18,572 nucleotides of DNA from an uncultured Eggerthella sp. (GCA_900544455.1 UQVJ01000024.1:1-18572); one strand, 5' to 3'. Counted from the stretch's first letter, positions 6,825 to 15,142 are shown. Notes: generated by a model not told the origin, from the letters alone. A program made the numbers and translations.

Positions 6825-6833
6825 AGAATAGCA
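6825..6833 (-). promoter_or_regulatory. Extended -10 promoter for hisE
   Basis: On the minus strand TGCTATTCT (6833-6825) is an extended -10 element about 33 bases before the hisE ATG. No convincing -35 is visible. hisE needs its own promoter because the rpoC terminator lies just upstream. Confidence 0.4.
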
Positions 6834-6888
6834 CTCTAAATGCAGATAGCGCATGGCGCTTTAGTGTACTAAAGAAGCCTTCTCCAAA

Positions 6889-6926
6889 GAAACAAAAGGC
6901 GCGTCCCACTCGGGGAACGCGCCTTT
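6889..6926 (-). terminator. Terminator of the rpoB-rpoC operon
   Basis: AAAGGCGCGT (6895-6904) pairs exactly with ACGCGCCTTT (6917-6926) around a 12-base loop. On the minus strand the stem is followed by TTGTTTCTTT, a U-rich tract. It lies 24 bases after the rpoC stop. Confidence 0.9.
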
Positions 6927-6949
6927 GAAGCGATTAGCTTTCGGTCGGA

Positions 6950-9900
6950 TTATTCTTCGTCCGAAGAGGAGTCGGAATCAGCATCCGTGCTGTGGAAGCC
7001 AAGGTCGTTGGCGCCCAGCAGAGCGTCGAGCTCTTCCAGGTTGCGCTGATAGGAGCGCGGGGGCAGAGCCTCGCCCAGCATGTCCTCACCTTCAGTGCTG
7101 AAGGTTGCAGGCTGATCGCCGCCGATGAGCACGGTGTCATCAGGAGAGAACACCATGTCGAGCAGCTGGCTCATGTCGTCGCGAGAAGCGTTCAGGTCGT
7201 CTTCGATCACATGAGACAAGCCATGCTTTTCGAGGCCTTCCTTCAGCTCTTCGATAGCCTTGGTGCCAATGCCCTCGATGCGAAGCAGGTCATCTTCGGT
7301 ATGACCAACCAGGTCGGCCACGGTTTCGATGCCAGCCTCAGAGAACTTGTTGGCCCAACGCTGCGAAACGCCCAGGTCGTCGTAAATATACAGACGAGCA
7401 TCCTCATCGGAGAGGTTGTTGCCACGGTAGCCCGACGTAATGGAAGCAAAGTAGCTTGCATAGTCGGAGCCCGCACCCAGGTAACCATCGCCATCAAGCG
7501 ACCAATCCTGCGGCTGAGGCAGCAGCTCTTCGATCTCGCGAAGCGCCTCAGGAGCGGAATCGGGCAGACGGTCGGAGTCAACCTTGTCAACAGCCACACC
7601 GCGGTAGGTAAGGCCCACGTCGTGATAACGCTTGAGGCCGGTACCAGCCGGGATAGGCTTACCGATGATAACGTTTTCCTTCAGGCCCTGCAGGGTATCA
7701 ACCTTACCCTCGATAGCGGCATCGGTAAGAACCTTGGTGGTTTCCTGGAACGATGCAGCAGACAGGAACGAATCGGTTGCCAACGAAGCCTTGGTGATGC
7801 CGAGCAGCAAAGGCTGACCCACCGGAGGATTCTTGCCTTCCAGAACCAAAGCGTTAGCCGCATCTTCGAATTCGAAGCGGTTAACCTGGCGGCCCGGCAG
7901 ATAGTCAGAATCGCCCGGATCGAGAACAGCAACCTTACGCAGCATCTGGCGAGCAATAACCTCGATGTGCTTGTCGTTGATGTCTACGCCCTGGGACACG
8001 TACACGTCCTGAACCTGAGCAACGATGTAACGAAGCGTGGTGTTCGGATCGGTAAGGCGAAGCAGGTCGTGCGGGTTTACAGAACCCTTGGTGAGCTGCT
8101 GGCCAACTTCAACCTCGCAACCATCGGTAACGCCCGGCAAAAGCGTTGCGCGAGCAGATACCACGTATTCGCGGATGTTGCCTTCCTGGTCATGAACGGT
8201 AAGCGTCTTGTTCACCTTATCGGCAGTTACCTGCAAGGTACCAGCGATTTCAGCAAGTACAGCCTGGCCCTTAGGCTTGCGAGCCTCGAAAAGCTCGGTA
8301 ACACGAGGCAGACCGTGCGTAATGTCTTCACCTGCAACACCGCCGGCGTGGAACGTACGCATCGTAAGCTGCGTGCCGGGCTCACCGATGGACTGTGCAG
8401 CAATAATGCCAACAGCAGTACCGATGTTAACCGGGCGTGCAGTAGCAAGGTCCCAACCGTAGCACTTCTGGCAAACGCCATGCTCTGCATGACAGGTCAT
8501 AACCGTGCGGATGTTGATGGTAGTAAGACCAGCAGCATCCATAGCGGCAACCTGATCCATGGAGTTGATGAAGTCGCCCGCAGCAACGATAACGTTGCCC
8601 TCGGCATCCTGGATGTCTTCCAGAACGCAACGACCAACCAGGTTCTCGTCAAGCTCGCCCTTATCGTTGTGAATCGGATAAGGAACGCCGTCGGAAGTAC
8701 CGCAGTCGATCTCGCGAACAATAACGTCCTGAGCAACGTCAACCAAACGACGGGTAAGGTAACCGGAGTCTGCAGTACGCAGTGCGGTGTCAGCCATACC
8801 CTTTCGAGTGCCGTGCGTGGAAATGAAGTATTCCAGAACGGAAAGGCCCTCACGGAAGTTCGACTTAACAGGAATGTCGATCGTGCCACCCTTGGTGTCT
8901 GCCATCAGGCCACGCATACCAGCAAGCTGACGAATCTGCTTGATGTTACCTCGAGCACCAGAGTCGGCCATCATGAAGATCGGGTTGAAGCTGTCGAAGT
9001 TGGCAGCCATTGCCTCGCCGACCTCTTCGTTAGCCTCGGTCCAGATGTCAACAACCTGCTTATGACGCTCTTCGGCGCTCATAAGACCCATCTCGTAGTC
9101 TTCCTCGATAGCGGCAACCTTGTTGTCGGCATCGGCAAGAATAGCGTCCTTGCTGGGAGGAACCGTTGCGTCGTAAACGGAAACGGTAATACCAGCGATG
9201 GTGGCGTAATGGAAGCCGGTGTCCTTCAAGCCGTCGAGGATAGGCTCAACCTCGGAAAGGGTGTAACGGTTGCAAGCATCCTCTACGATGCGGCCAATTT
9301 CCTTCTTGTTCATCTGGTAGTTCAGGAACGGATAATCGTCCGGGAACACACCGTTGAAGATGATGCGACCAATGGTGGTCTGCAGACGCGAACCAGCCTT
9401 GTACTCATCGAACTGACCGAATGCGGATGCAACCAGGGTGTCCTTCGGAAGGCGAACCCAGATCTTAGCCTGAAGGTCAACCTCGGCACGGGCATCATAG
9501 GCGTTGCGAGCATCAGCAAAGTCGATGAATGCACGACCTTCACCGGGGAAGCCATCGCGGGCAGCGGTGAGGTAGTACATACCGATGATCATGTCCTGAG
9601 TAGGAACGGTCAGCGGACGACCATGTGCAGGCGACTTGATGTTGTTAGCAGAAAGCATCAGTACGCGGGCTTCAGCCTGAGCCTCGGCACCCAGCGGTAC
9701 ATGAACAGCCATCTGGTCACCGTCGAAGTCAGCGTTGAATGCTGTACATACCAACGGATGCAGCTTGATAGCCTTGCCTTCTACCAGGACGGGCTCGAAT
9801 GCCTGAATACCCAGACGATGCAGCGTAGGTGCGCGGTTCAGCAGTACCGGGTGCTCAACGATAACTTCTTCCAGAACATCCCAAACGTAACTAGCGCCAC

Positions 9901-11341
9901 GATCTACCGCACGCTTTGCAGCCTTGATGTTAGCAGCGTACTCAAGCTCTACCAGGCGCTTCATTACGAAGGGCTTGAACAACTCGAGGGCCATCTGCTG
10001 AGGCAGGCCGCACTGATGCAGCTTCAGGTTAGGACCAACAACGATTACGGAACGACCGGAGTAGTCAACGCGCTTACCGAGCAGGTTCTGACGGAAACGG
10101 CCCTGCTTGCCCTTCAGCATGTCGGAGAGGGACTTCAGCGGACGGTTGCCAGGACCCGTTACGGGGCGGCCACGACGACCGTTGTCGAACAGAGAGTCTA
10201 CTGCTTCCTGGAGCATGCGCTTTTCGTTGTTAACGATGATCTCGGGAGCACCCAAGTCAAGCAGACGCTTCAGGCGGTTGTTACGGTTGATAACGCGACG
10301 ATACAGGTCGTTCAAGTCGGACGTTGCGAAACGGCCGCCATCGAGCTGAACCATAGGACGCAGATCCGGCGGGATAACCGGAATTACGTCCAGGATCATA
10401 TCGGAGGGCTTGTTTGCGGAATGCAGGAACGAGTCGACAACCTTCAGGCGCTTAATAGCCTTGGTGCGCTTCTGACCCTTGCCGGTGGCAACGGTTTCAG
10501 TAAGCTCCTCAGCGGTAGCGGCGAGGTCGATGCTGTCGAGCAGGTCGCGGATGGCCTCTGCGCCCATGCCGCCCTTGAAGTAGTCGGAATAGTTCAGGCG
10601 CATCTCGCGATACAGGGCTTCGTCGGATACGAGCTGCTTGGGCTCGATCTTCAGGAATGCCTCCAGAGCCTCAGAACGCAGGGTCTTGCGCTCGTTGAAC
10701 TCCTCGTAAATGTCAGCGATCTCTTCTTCGACTTCCTCGGGCGTCATGCGCTCGTCGTCGTCGATGTCATCAACGAACTCGTCCTCTTCGGGAACGTAGT
10801 CCACGGACAGACGGCGCGTAGCCTCGATAAGGCGATCGCGCTCTGCGTCCAATTCTTCCAAGTCTGCGGAAAGCTCATCGCGCAGCTCTTCTACGTCCTC
10901 TTCGCGAGCTTCCTTGTCAACAAAGGTGATGATGGAAGATGCGAAGTAGAGAACCTTCTCGAGTTCCTTCGGCGGAATGTCGAGCAAGTAGCCCAGACGC
11001 GAAGGAGAGCCCTTGAAGTACCAGATGTGGCTTACCGGAGCAGCGAGCTCGATGTGGCCCATGCGCTCACGACGAACCTTGGAGCGCGTAACCTCAACAC
11101 CGCAGCGTTCGCAGACGATGCCCTTGAAGCGAATGCGCTTGTACTTACCGCAGGCGCATTCCCAGTCCTTCGTGGGGCCAAAGATCTTTTCGCAGAACAA
11201 GCCGTCCTTTTCGGGCTTGAGCGTACGATAGTTGATGGTTTCGGGCTTCTTGACTTCGCCACGAGACCAACCACGGATATCTTCAGCGCTTGCAAGAGAG
11301 ATGCGGATGGCGTCGAAATTGTTAACGTCAAATTCGCTCAT
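6950..11341 (-). CDS. rpoC: DNA-directed RNA polymerase beta' subunit with alpha-CTD-like C-terminal module
   Basis: This 1463-residue protein is the beta' catalytic subunit of RNA polymerase. The N-terminal zinc site has Cys62, 64, 77 and 80 (CACGKYKRI, CERCG). The catalytic Mg site is NADFDGD (536-542). The second zinc site lies in CHAEHGVCQKC, and the trigger-loop block IIAAQSIGEPGTQLTMRTFH is intact. An acidic insertion lies at about 181-205. Homology to normal RpoC ends near PAGTGLKRYHD (to 1241). About 220 further residues follow, including an alpha-CTD-like helix-hairpin-helix module (1321-1378) and an acidic tail ending DSDSSSDEE. The ATG follows AGGAG by 6 bases, and the preceding codon is the rpoB stop, in the same frame. 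The actinobacterial norm is about 1300 residues, so the tail is a real extension. Confidence 0.98.
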   Translation of the reverse strand: MSEFDVNNFDAIRISLASAEDIRGWSRGEVKKPETINYRTLKPEKDGLFCEKIFGPTKDWECACGKYKRIRFKGIVCERCGVEVTRSKVRRERMGHIELAAPVSHIWYFKGSPSRLGYLLDIPPKELEKVLYFASSIITFVDKEAREEDVEELRDELSADLEELDAERDRLIEATRRLSVDYVPEEDEFVDDIDDDERMTPEEVEEEIADIYEEFNERKTLRSEALEAFLKIEPKQLVSDEALYREMRLNYSDYFKGGMGAEAIRDLLDSIDLAATAEELTETVATGKGQKRTKAIKRLKVVDSFLHSANKPSDMILDVIPVIPPDLRPMVQLDGGRFATSDLNDLYRRVINRNNRLKRLLDLGAPEIIVNNEKRMLQEAVDSLFDNGRRGRPVTGPGNRPLKSLSDMLKGKQGRFRQNLLGKRVDYSGRSVIVVGPNLKLHQCGLPQQMALELFKPFVMKRLVELEYAANIKAAKRAVDRGASYVWDVLEEVIVEHPVLLNRAPTLHRLGIQAFEPVLVEGKAIKLHPLVCTAFNADFDGDQMAVHVPLGAEAQAEARVLMLSANNIKSPAHGRPLTVPTQDMIIGMYYLTAARDGFPGEGRAFIDFADARNAYDARAEVDLQAKIWVRLPKDTLVASAFGQFDEYKAGSRLQTTIGRIIFNGVFPDDYPFLNYQMNKKEIGRIVEDACNRYTLSEVEPILDGLKDTGFHYATIAGITVSVYDATVPPSKDAILADADNKVAAIEEDYEMGLMSAEERHKQVVDIWTEANEEVGEAMAANFDSFNPIFMMADSGARGNIKQIRQLAGMRGLMADTKGGTIDIPVKSNFREGLSVLEYFISTHGTRKGMADTALRTADSGYLTRRLVDVAQDVIVREIDCGTSDGVPYPIHNDKGELDENLVGRCVLEDIQDAEGNVIVAAGDFINSMDQVAAMDAAGLTTINIRTVMTCHAEHGVCQKCYGWDLATARPVNIGTAVGIIAAQSIGEPGTQLTMRTFHAGGVAGEDITHGLPRVTELFEARKPKGQAVLAEIAGTLQVTADKVNKTLTVHDQEGNIREYVVSARATLLPGVTDGCEVEVGQQLTKGSVNPHDLLRLTDPNTTLRYIVAQVQDVYVSQGVDINDKHIEVIARQMLRKVAVLDPGDSDYLPGRQVNRFEFEDAANALVLEGKNPPVGQPLLLGITKASLATDSFLSAASFQETTKVLTDAAIEGKVDTLQGLKENVIIGKPIPAGTGLKRYHDVGLTYRGVAVDKVDSDRLPDSAPEALREIEELLPQPQDWSLDGDGYLGAGSDYASYFASITSGYRGNNLSDEDARLYIYDDLGVSQRWANKFSEAGIETVADLVGHTEDDLLRIEGIGTKAIEELKEGLEKHGLSHVIEDDLNASRDDMSQLLDMVFSPDDTVLIGGDQPATFSTEGEDMLGEALPPRSYQRNLEELDALLGANDLGFHSTDADSDSSSDEE
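7208..7381 (-). other. Alpha-CTD-like domain within rpoC (residues 1321-1378)
   Basis: The segment DDLGVSQRWANKFSEAGIET, then VADLVGHTEDDLLRIEGIGT, then KAIEELKEGLEKHGLSHV aligns without gaps to the C-terminal domain of E. coli RNA polymerase alpha. By my alignment, DNA-contact residues are kept: Arg1328 for R265, Asn1331 for N268, Gly1359 for G296, Lys1361 for K298 and Glu1365 for E302. C269 is Lys and S299 is Ala. In alpha these residues bind the minor groove of promoter UP elements. That the module binds DNA here is inference. The helix-hairpin-helix part alone could be generic. Confidence 0.75.
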
Positions 11342-14300
11342 TTAGTTCTCCTCTCCCTTACCGATAAGGTCGTCAGTGTCGTTTTTCTCGCCCATCAGAT
11401 TGCCAAGCTCGGCAGTGATGGAACCCAACAGGTCGTCGCTGTCCTTTTCGGACTTTTCTTCAACGGGAAGTGCGGCGCCCAAAAGCTCATCCTCATCGGG
11501 GTCGTGGGTGACATCGATGGTCTGATGCTGGTGACCCTCAAGCTCAACGTTGAGGCACAGCGAGCGCATTTCCTTGATGAGAACCTTGAAGGACTCAGGT
11601 ACCTCAGGAGCAGGAATGCTCTCGCCCTTGACGATAGCCTCGTAGGACTTAACACGACCGGAGGTATCGTCGGACTTGATGGTCAGGATCTCCTGCAGAA
11701 CGTTGGAAGCACCATAGGAGTACAGTGCCCAAACTTCCATCTCGCCGAAGCGCTGGCCACCGAACTGGGCCTTGCCGCCGAGAGGCTGCTGGGTGATCAA
11801 GCTGTAAGGACCAGTCGAGCGAGCATGGATCTTGTCGTCGACCATGTGGCCCAGCTTAAGGATGTAGGTCTGACCGCAGGTGATGGGCTCACGGAAACGC
11901 TCGCCGGTGCGGCCGTCGTACAGCCAAGCCTTACCAGTACGGGAAAGCTGCGGCACGAATTCGTCGCGAGCCATGTCGCCGTACTTGGCATGGTTGATGT
12001 TAATGAGGTTGCGGTTAGCAGCTTCGATGGCGTTGGAAATCTCTTCCTCGGTTGCACCGTCGAATACCGGCGTTGCAACGAACTGCGGACCGGCAACAGG
12101 CTCGGTGGACTCAGGATCGTCAGACCAACCCCACTTAGCAGCCCAACCAAGATGGTTCTCGAGCAGCTGACCAACGTTCATACGGGAAGGAACACCCAGG
12201 GGGTTCAGCATAACGTCGATCGGGGTACCGTCGGCCAAGTAAGGCATATCCTCTACCGGCAGAACGCGGGAGATAACACCCTTGTTACCATGACGACCGG
12301 AAAGCTTGTCGCCCTGCTGGATCTTACGCTTCTGAGCAACAAATACGCGAACGAGTTCGTTTACGCCAGGGGCAAGTTCGTCACCGTTTGCACGGGAGGA
12401 GCGAACCACGTTGATTACGCGACCGCCGGAGCCGTGAGGTACCTTGAGGGACGTGTCGCGAACTTCGCGAGCCTTTTCACCGAAGATGGCACGCAGCAGG
12501 CGTTCCTCAGCGGTGAGCTCGGTTTCGCCCTTCGGCGTAACCTTGCCAACCAGAACGTCGCCGGGGAATACCTCGGCGCCAACGCGGATGATGCCGTCGC
12601 TGTCGAGGTCGGAAACCATATCGTCGGAGATATTGGGAACTTCGCGAGTGATTTCCTCGGGTCCAAGCTTGGTGTCACGAGCATCGATCTCGTACTCGGA
12701 GATGTGAATAGACGTAAGCAGGTCTTCAGCAATAACGCGCTCGGACACGATGATAGCGTCCTCGTAGTTGTAGCCTTCCCAAGGCATGTAAGCGACCATC
12801 AGGTTCTGGCCAAGCGAAAGCTCAGCGCCGTCGCAAGAGGGACCATCAGCCAGAACATCGCCTGCATATACCTTGTCGCCCTTGCGAACGATAGGCTTGT
12901 GGTTCATGCAGCCGGACTGGTTGGAGCGCTGGAACTTTGGAATGAGGTACTCGTCGTATTCGCCATCTTCGCGTTCGATGATGATGGTCTGACCGTCAAC
13001 GTAGTCGACAACGCCAGCGTTCTGGGCTACCAGAACTTCGCCGGAGTCAACCGCAATGCGGTGCTCGATGCCGGTACCAACCAATGGAGCACTAGGACGA
13101 AGCAGAGGCACAGCCTGACGCTGCATGTTGGAGCCCATCAGTGCGCGGTTAGCGTCGTCATGCTCGAGGAACGGAATAAGAGACGTTGCAACAGAGGTCA
13201 TCTGACGAGGCGAAACGTCCATGTAGTCTACGCGGTCGACAGTAACCTCTTCAGGCTCACCGAATACGCCCTTGGAGTCGCGGGTGCGGCACAGCAGACG
13301 CTCAGAGGGAACGAAGGTTCCGTTCTCGTCGGTGTGGCCGAATACGCGCGTTTCAGGATCGAACTGCTCGTTTGCCTGGGCAATGGTGTGCTTTTCTTCT
13401 TCATCGGCGGTGAGGTAGTCAACGATGTCGGTTACCTTGCCGTCTTCAACGCGACGATACGGGGCCTCGATGAAGCCGTAGTCGTTCACGCGGGCATACG
13501 TTGCCAGCGAACCGATAAGACCGATGTTAGGACCTTCAGGGGTCTCAATCGGGCACATGCGGCTGTAGTGGGAGTTATGAACGTCTCGAACCTCGAAGCC
13601 CGCACGCTCACGGGACAGACCGCCAGGGCCCAGTGCGTTCAGACGACGCTTATGCGTAACGCCTGCGGCGATGTTGGACTGGTCCATGAACTGAGACAGC
13701 TGAGAGGAACCGAAGAATTCCTTGATGGCTGCCACGATGGGGCGAATGTTCACCAGGGACTGCGGCGTAATGTCGTCAGGCTCCTGCATGCTCATGCGCT
13801 CGCGCACAACGCGCTCCATACGGGAAAGGCCAATACGGAACTGGTTCTGAATCAACTCGCCAACCGTACGGATGCGGCGGTTGCCGAAGTGGTCGATATC
13901 GTCTACCTGAACGCCCTCGGCGCCATCATGGAGACCCACGATGTAGCGCATGGTTGCGATGATGTCTTCCTGCGTAAGCGTGGAGGCGTCGTTTTCAGGG
14001 TCGAACTCGAGCTTCTTGTTGATCTTGTAACGGCCAACCTTTGCCAGGTCGTAGCGCTGGGGGTTGAAGAACAGGCCGTCAAGCAGCGTACGAGCAGAGT
14101 CGATCGTGGGGGGCTCGCCCGGACGGAAACGACGATACAGCTCGATGAGAGACTCTTCCTTGGTGGTGGCAGGGTCGCGGTCGAGGGTGCGGATCACCAT
14201 CTCGGAATCGCCGAGAATATCGATGATTTCTTCACGCGTTTCAGCAATACCGAGCGCACGCAGAAGAAGCGTAGCAGGCTGCTTACGCTTACGGTCGATA

Positions 14301-14857
14301 CGCACGGAAAGGATGTCGCGCTTGTCGGTTTCGAACTCGAGCCATGCACCACGGGAAGGGATGATCTTCGCGTTGTAGATGGTCTTGTCGGATGTTTTGT
14401 CGCGCTCGGCAGAGAAGTAAACGCCAGGGCTGCGCACCAACTGAGATACAACAACACGCTCGGTGCCGTTGATGATGAAGGTGCCGCGGGGCGTCATCAG
14501 CGGGAAGTCGCCCATGAAGACGTCCTGCTCTTTGATCTCGCCTGTTTCGCGATTGATGAAGCGGATTTCAGCAAAGAGCGGTGCCTGATAGGACACGTCA
14601 CGTTCCTTGCATTCATCTACGCTATACTTGGGCTCACCAAATTCATGCTTGCCGAACTCAACACACATATCTTTGGTGTTGGATTCGATGGGGCTGATGT
14701 CTGCGAAAGCATTCGTCAGACCATCATCCATGAACTTCTTGAAGCTTTCCGTTTGGATTGCGATCAGATTCGGCACGTCCATGACGGCTGGGATCTTCGC
14801 GAAGCTCCGGCGAGTCCTATAACGGCTGGTGGAATCGGGGTTATTAGACTGAACCAC
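11342..14857 (-). CDS. rpoB: DNA-directed RNA polymerase beta subunit
   Basis: This 1171-residue protein is the beta subunit, and all main regions are present. The N-terminus reads RRSFAKIPAVMDVPNLIAIQ. The rifamycin pocket is FGSSQLSQFMDQSN (382-395) and THKRRLNALGPGG (401-413). The flap and catalytic face show KRKIQQGDKLSGRHGNKGV, and the C-terminal clamp shows GGKAQFGGQRFGEMEVWAL. Asn407 occupies the position of E. coli Ser531. The tail from about 1119 is acidic and carries three similar motifs: DEDELLG, DSDDLLG and DTDDLIG. The start is GTG 14857, nine bases after a perfect AAGGAGG. An ATG at 14864 is nearer the Shine-Dalgarno but out of frame and closes after six codons. rplJ and rplL, the usual upstream neighbours, are absent. 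Confidence 0.98.
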   Translation of the reverse strand: MVQSNNPDSTSRYRTRRSFAKIPAVMDVPNLIAIQTESFKKFMDDGLTNAFADISPIESNTKDMCVEFGKHEFGEPKYSVDECKERDVSYQAPLFAEIRFINRETGEIKEQDVFMGDFPLMTPRGTFIINGTERVVVSQLVRSPGVYFSAERDKTSDKTIYNAKIIPSRGAWLEFETDKRDILSVRIDRKRKQPATLLLRALGIAETREEIIDILGDSEMVIRTLDRDPATTKEESLIELYRRFRPGEPPTIDSARTLLDGLFFNPQRYDLAKVGRYKINKKLEFDPENDASTLTQEDIIATMRYIVGLHDGAEGVQVDDIDHFGNRRIRTVGELIQNQFRIGLSRMERVVRERMSMQEPDDITPQSLVNIRPIVAAIKEFFGSSQLSQFMDQSNIAAGVTHKRRLNALGPGGLSRERAGFEVRDVHNSHYSRMCPIETPEGPNIGLIGSLATYARVNDYGFIEAPYRRVEDGKVTDIVDYLTADEEEKHTIAQANEQFDPETRVFGHTDENGTFVPSERLLCRTRDSKGVFGEPEEVTVDRVDYMDVSPRQMTSVATSLIPFLEHDDANRALMGSNMQRQAVPLLRPSAPLVGTGIEHRIAVDSGEVLVAQNAGVVDYVDGQTIIIEREDGEYDEYLIPKFQRSNQSGCMNHKPIVRKGDKVYAGDVLADGPSCDGAELSLGQNLMVAYMPWEGYNYEDAIIVSERVIAEDLLTSIHISEYEIDARDTKLGPEEITREVPNISDDMVSDLDSDGIIRVGAEVFPGDVLVGKVTPKGETELTAEERLLRAIFGEKAREVRDTSLKVPHGSGGRVINVVRSSRANGDELAPGVNELVRVFVAQKRKIQQGDKLSGRHGNKGVISRVLPVEDMPYLADGTPIDVMLNPLGVPSRMNVGQLLENHLGWAAKWGWSDDPESTEPVAGPQFVATPVFDGATEEEISNAIEAANRNLININHAKYGDMARDEFVPQLSRTGKAWLYDGRTGERFREPITCGQTYILKLGHMVDDKIHARSTGPYSLITQQPLGGKAQFGGQRFGEMEVWALYSYGASNVLQEILTIKSDDTSGRVKSYEAIVKGESIPAPEVPESFKVLIKEMRSLCLNVELEGHQHQTIDVTHDPDEDELLGAALPVEEKSEKDSDDLLGSITAELGNLMGEKNDTDDLIGKGEEN

Positions 14858-14866
14858 GAGTCATTT

Positions 14867-14873
14867 CCTCCTT
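14867..14873 (-). promoter_or_regulatory. Shine-Dalgarno that fixes the rpoB GTG start
   Basis: AAGGAGG on the minus strand lies nine bases before the GTG at 14857. It supports the GTG rather than the internal ATG (Met26) as the rpoB start. Confidence 0.75.
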
Positions 14874-14878
14874 CGTTG

Positions 14879-14888
14879 CAACCGGTTG
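14879..14888. repeat. Palindrome in the rpoB leader
   Basis: CAACCGGTTG is a perfect 10 bp palindrome in the rpoB 5' untranslated region, about 6 bases upstream of the Shine-Dalgarno. It may form a short hairpin or a binding site. No function is shown. Confidence 0.4.
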
Positions 14889-14912
14889 TTTTGCAAAAAG
14901 ACACAATTTAAT

Positions 14913-14941
14913 AAAATACTTCGCGGTACCTGCGCCGTCAA
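14913..14941 (-). promoter_or_regulatory. Promoter of the rpoB-rpoC operon
   Basis: On the minus strand the -35 is TTGACG (14941-14936), the spacer is exactly 17 bases, and the -10 is TATTTT (14918-14913). Transcription would start about 50 bases before the GTG. Directly upstream of the -35 is the palindrome GAAAATTTTC (14952-14943), which has the AT-rich character of an UP element. It is the best sigma-70-type promoter in the window. Confidence 0.75.
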
Positions 14942-14952
14942 GGAAAATTTTC

Positions 14953-15089
14953 TTCAAGTGTGTTTTACCTATGAAGTTTTGGAAACTTTTTGCAATTTGC
15001 CCATTCTGGCACCGAAAGCGAAAACCAGCCTTCGCCGCACCCCGCACTACCCTATGCCGCCACACCGGGCCCCACCCCGCATCGCAATT
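14953..15089. other. Gene-free stretch upstream of the rpoB promoter
   Basis: This 137-base stretch lies between the DUF1292 terminator and the UP-like element. It is AT-rich near the promoter, then strongly C-rich on the plus strand (G-rich on the coding strand, with GGGGTGGGG and later GGGG runs). I see no gene, RNA or second clear promoter in it. Confidence 0.5.
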
Positions 15090-15119
15090 AAAAAGGATCG
15101 CCCGAAAGCGATCCTTTTT
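15090..15119 (-). terminator. Strong bidirectional terminator after the secDF-DUF1292 unit
   Basis: A perfect 12 bp stem AAAAAGGATCGC / GCGATCCTTTTT (15090-15101 with 15108-15119) surrounds the loop CCGAAA. Runs of A on one side and T on the other give U-tracts in both directions. It separates secDF from the rpoBC operon. Confidence 0.92.
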
Positions 15120-15142
15120 TATTCTGGCAAATTAGCCCAACC

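Noticed and set aside
6992..14911. A 2639-codon open frame on the plus strand, opposite rpoB and rpoC
   Set aside because: It is in exact codon register with rpoB and rpoC, so it stays open simply because those genes avoid TTA, CTA and TCA codons. The translation shows no known domain, and it is fully explained by codon bias.
14844..15065. A 73-codon frame covering the rpoB promoter and leader
   Set aside because: It spans the promoter and overlaps the rpoB start, with no similarity to any family. The ATG at 14864 inside it closes after six codons.
15010..15085. Possible G-quadruplex upstream of rpoB
   Set aside because: G-runs exist on the coding strand, but the loops are long and irregular (one of about 18 bases), so the pattern is too weak to claim.
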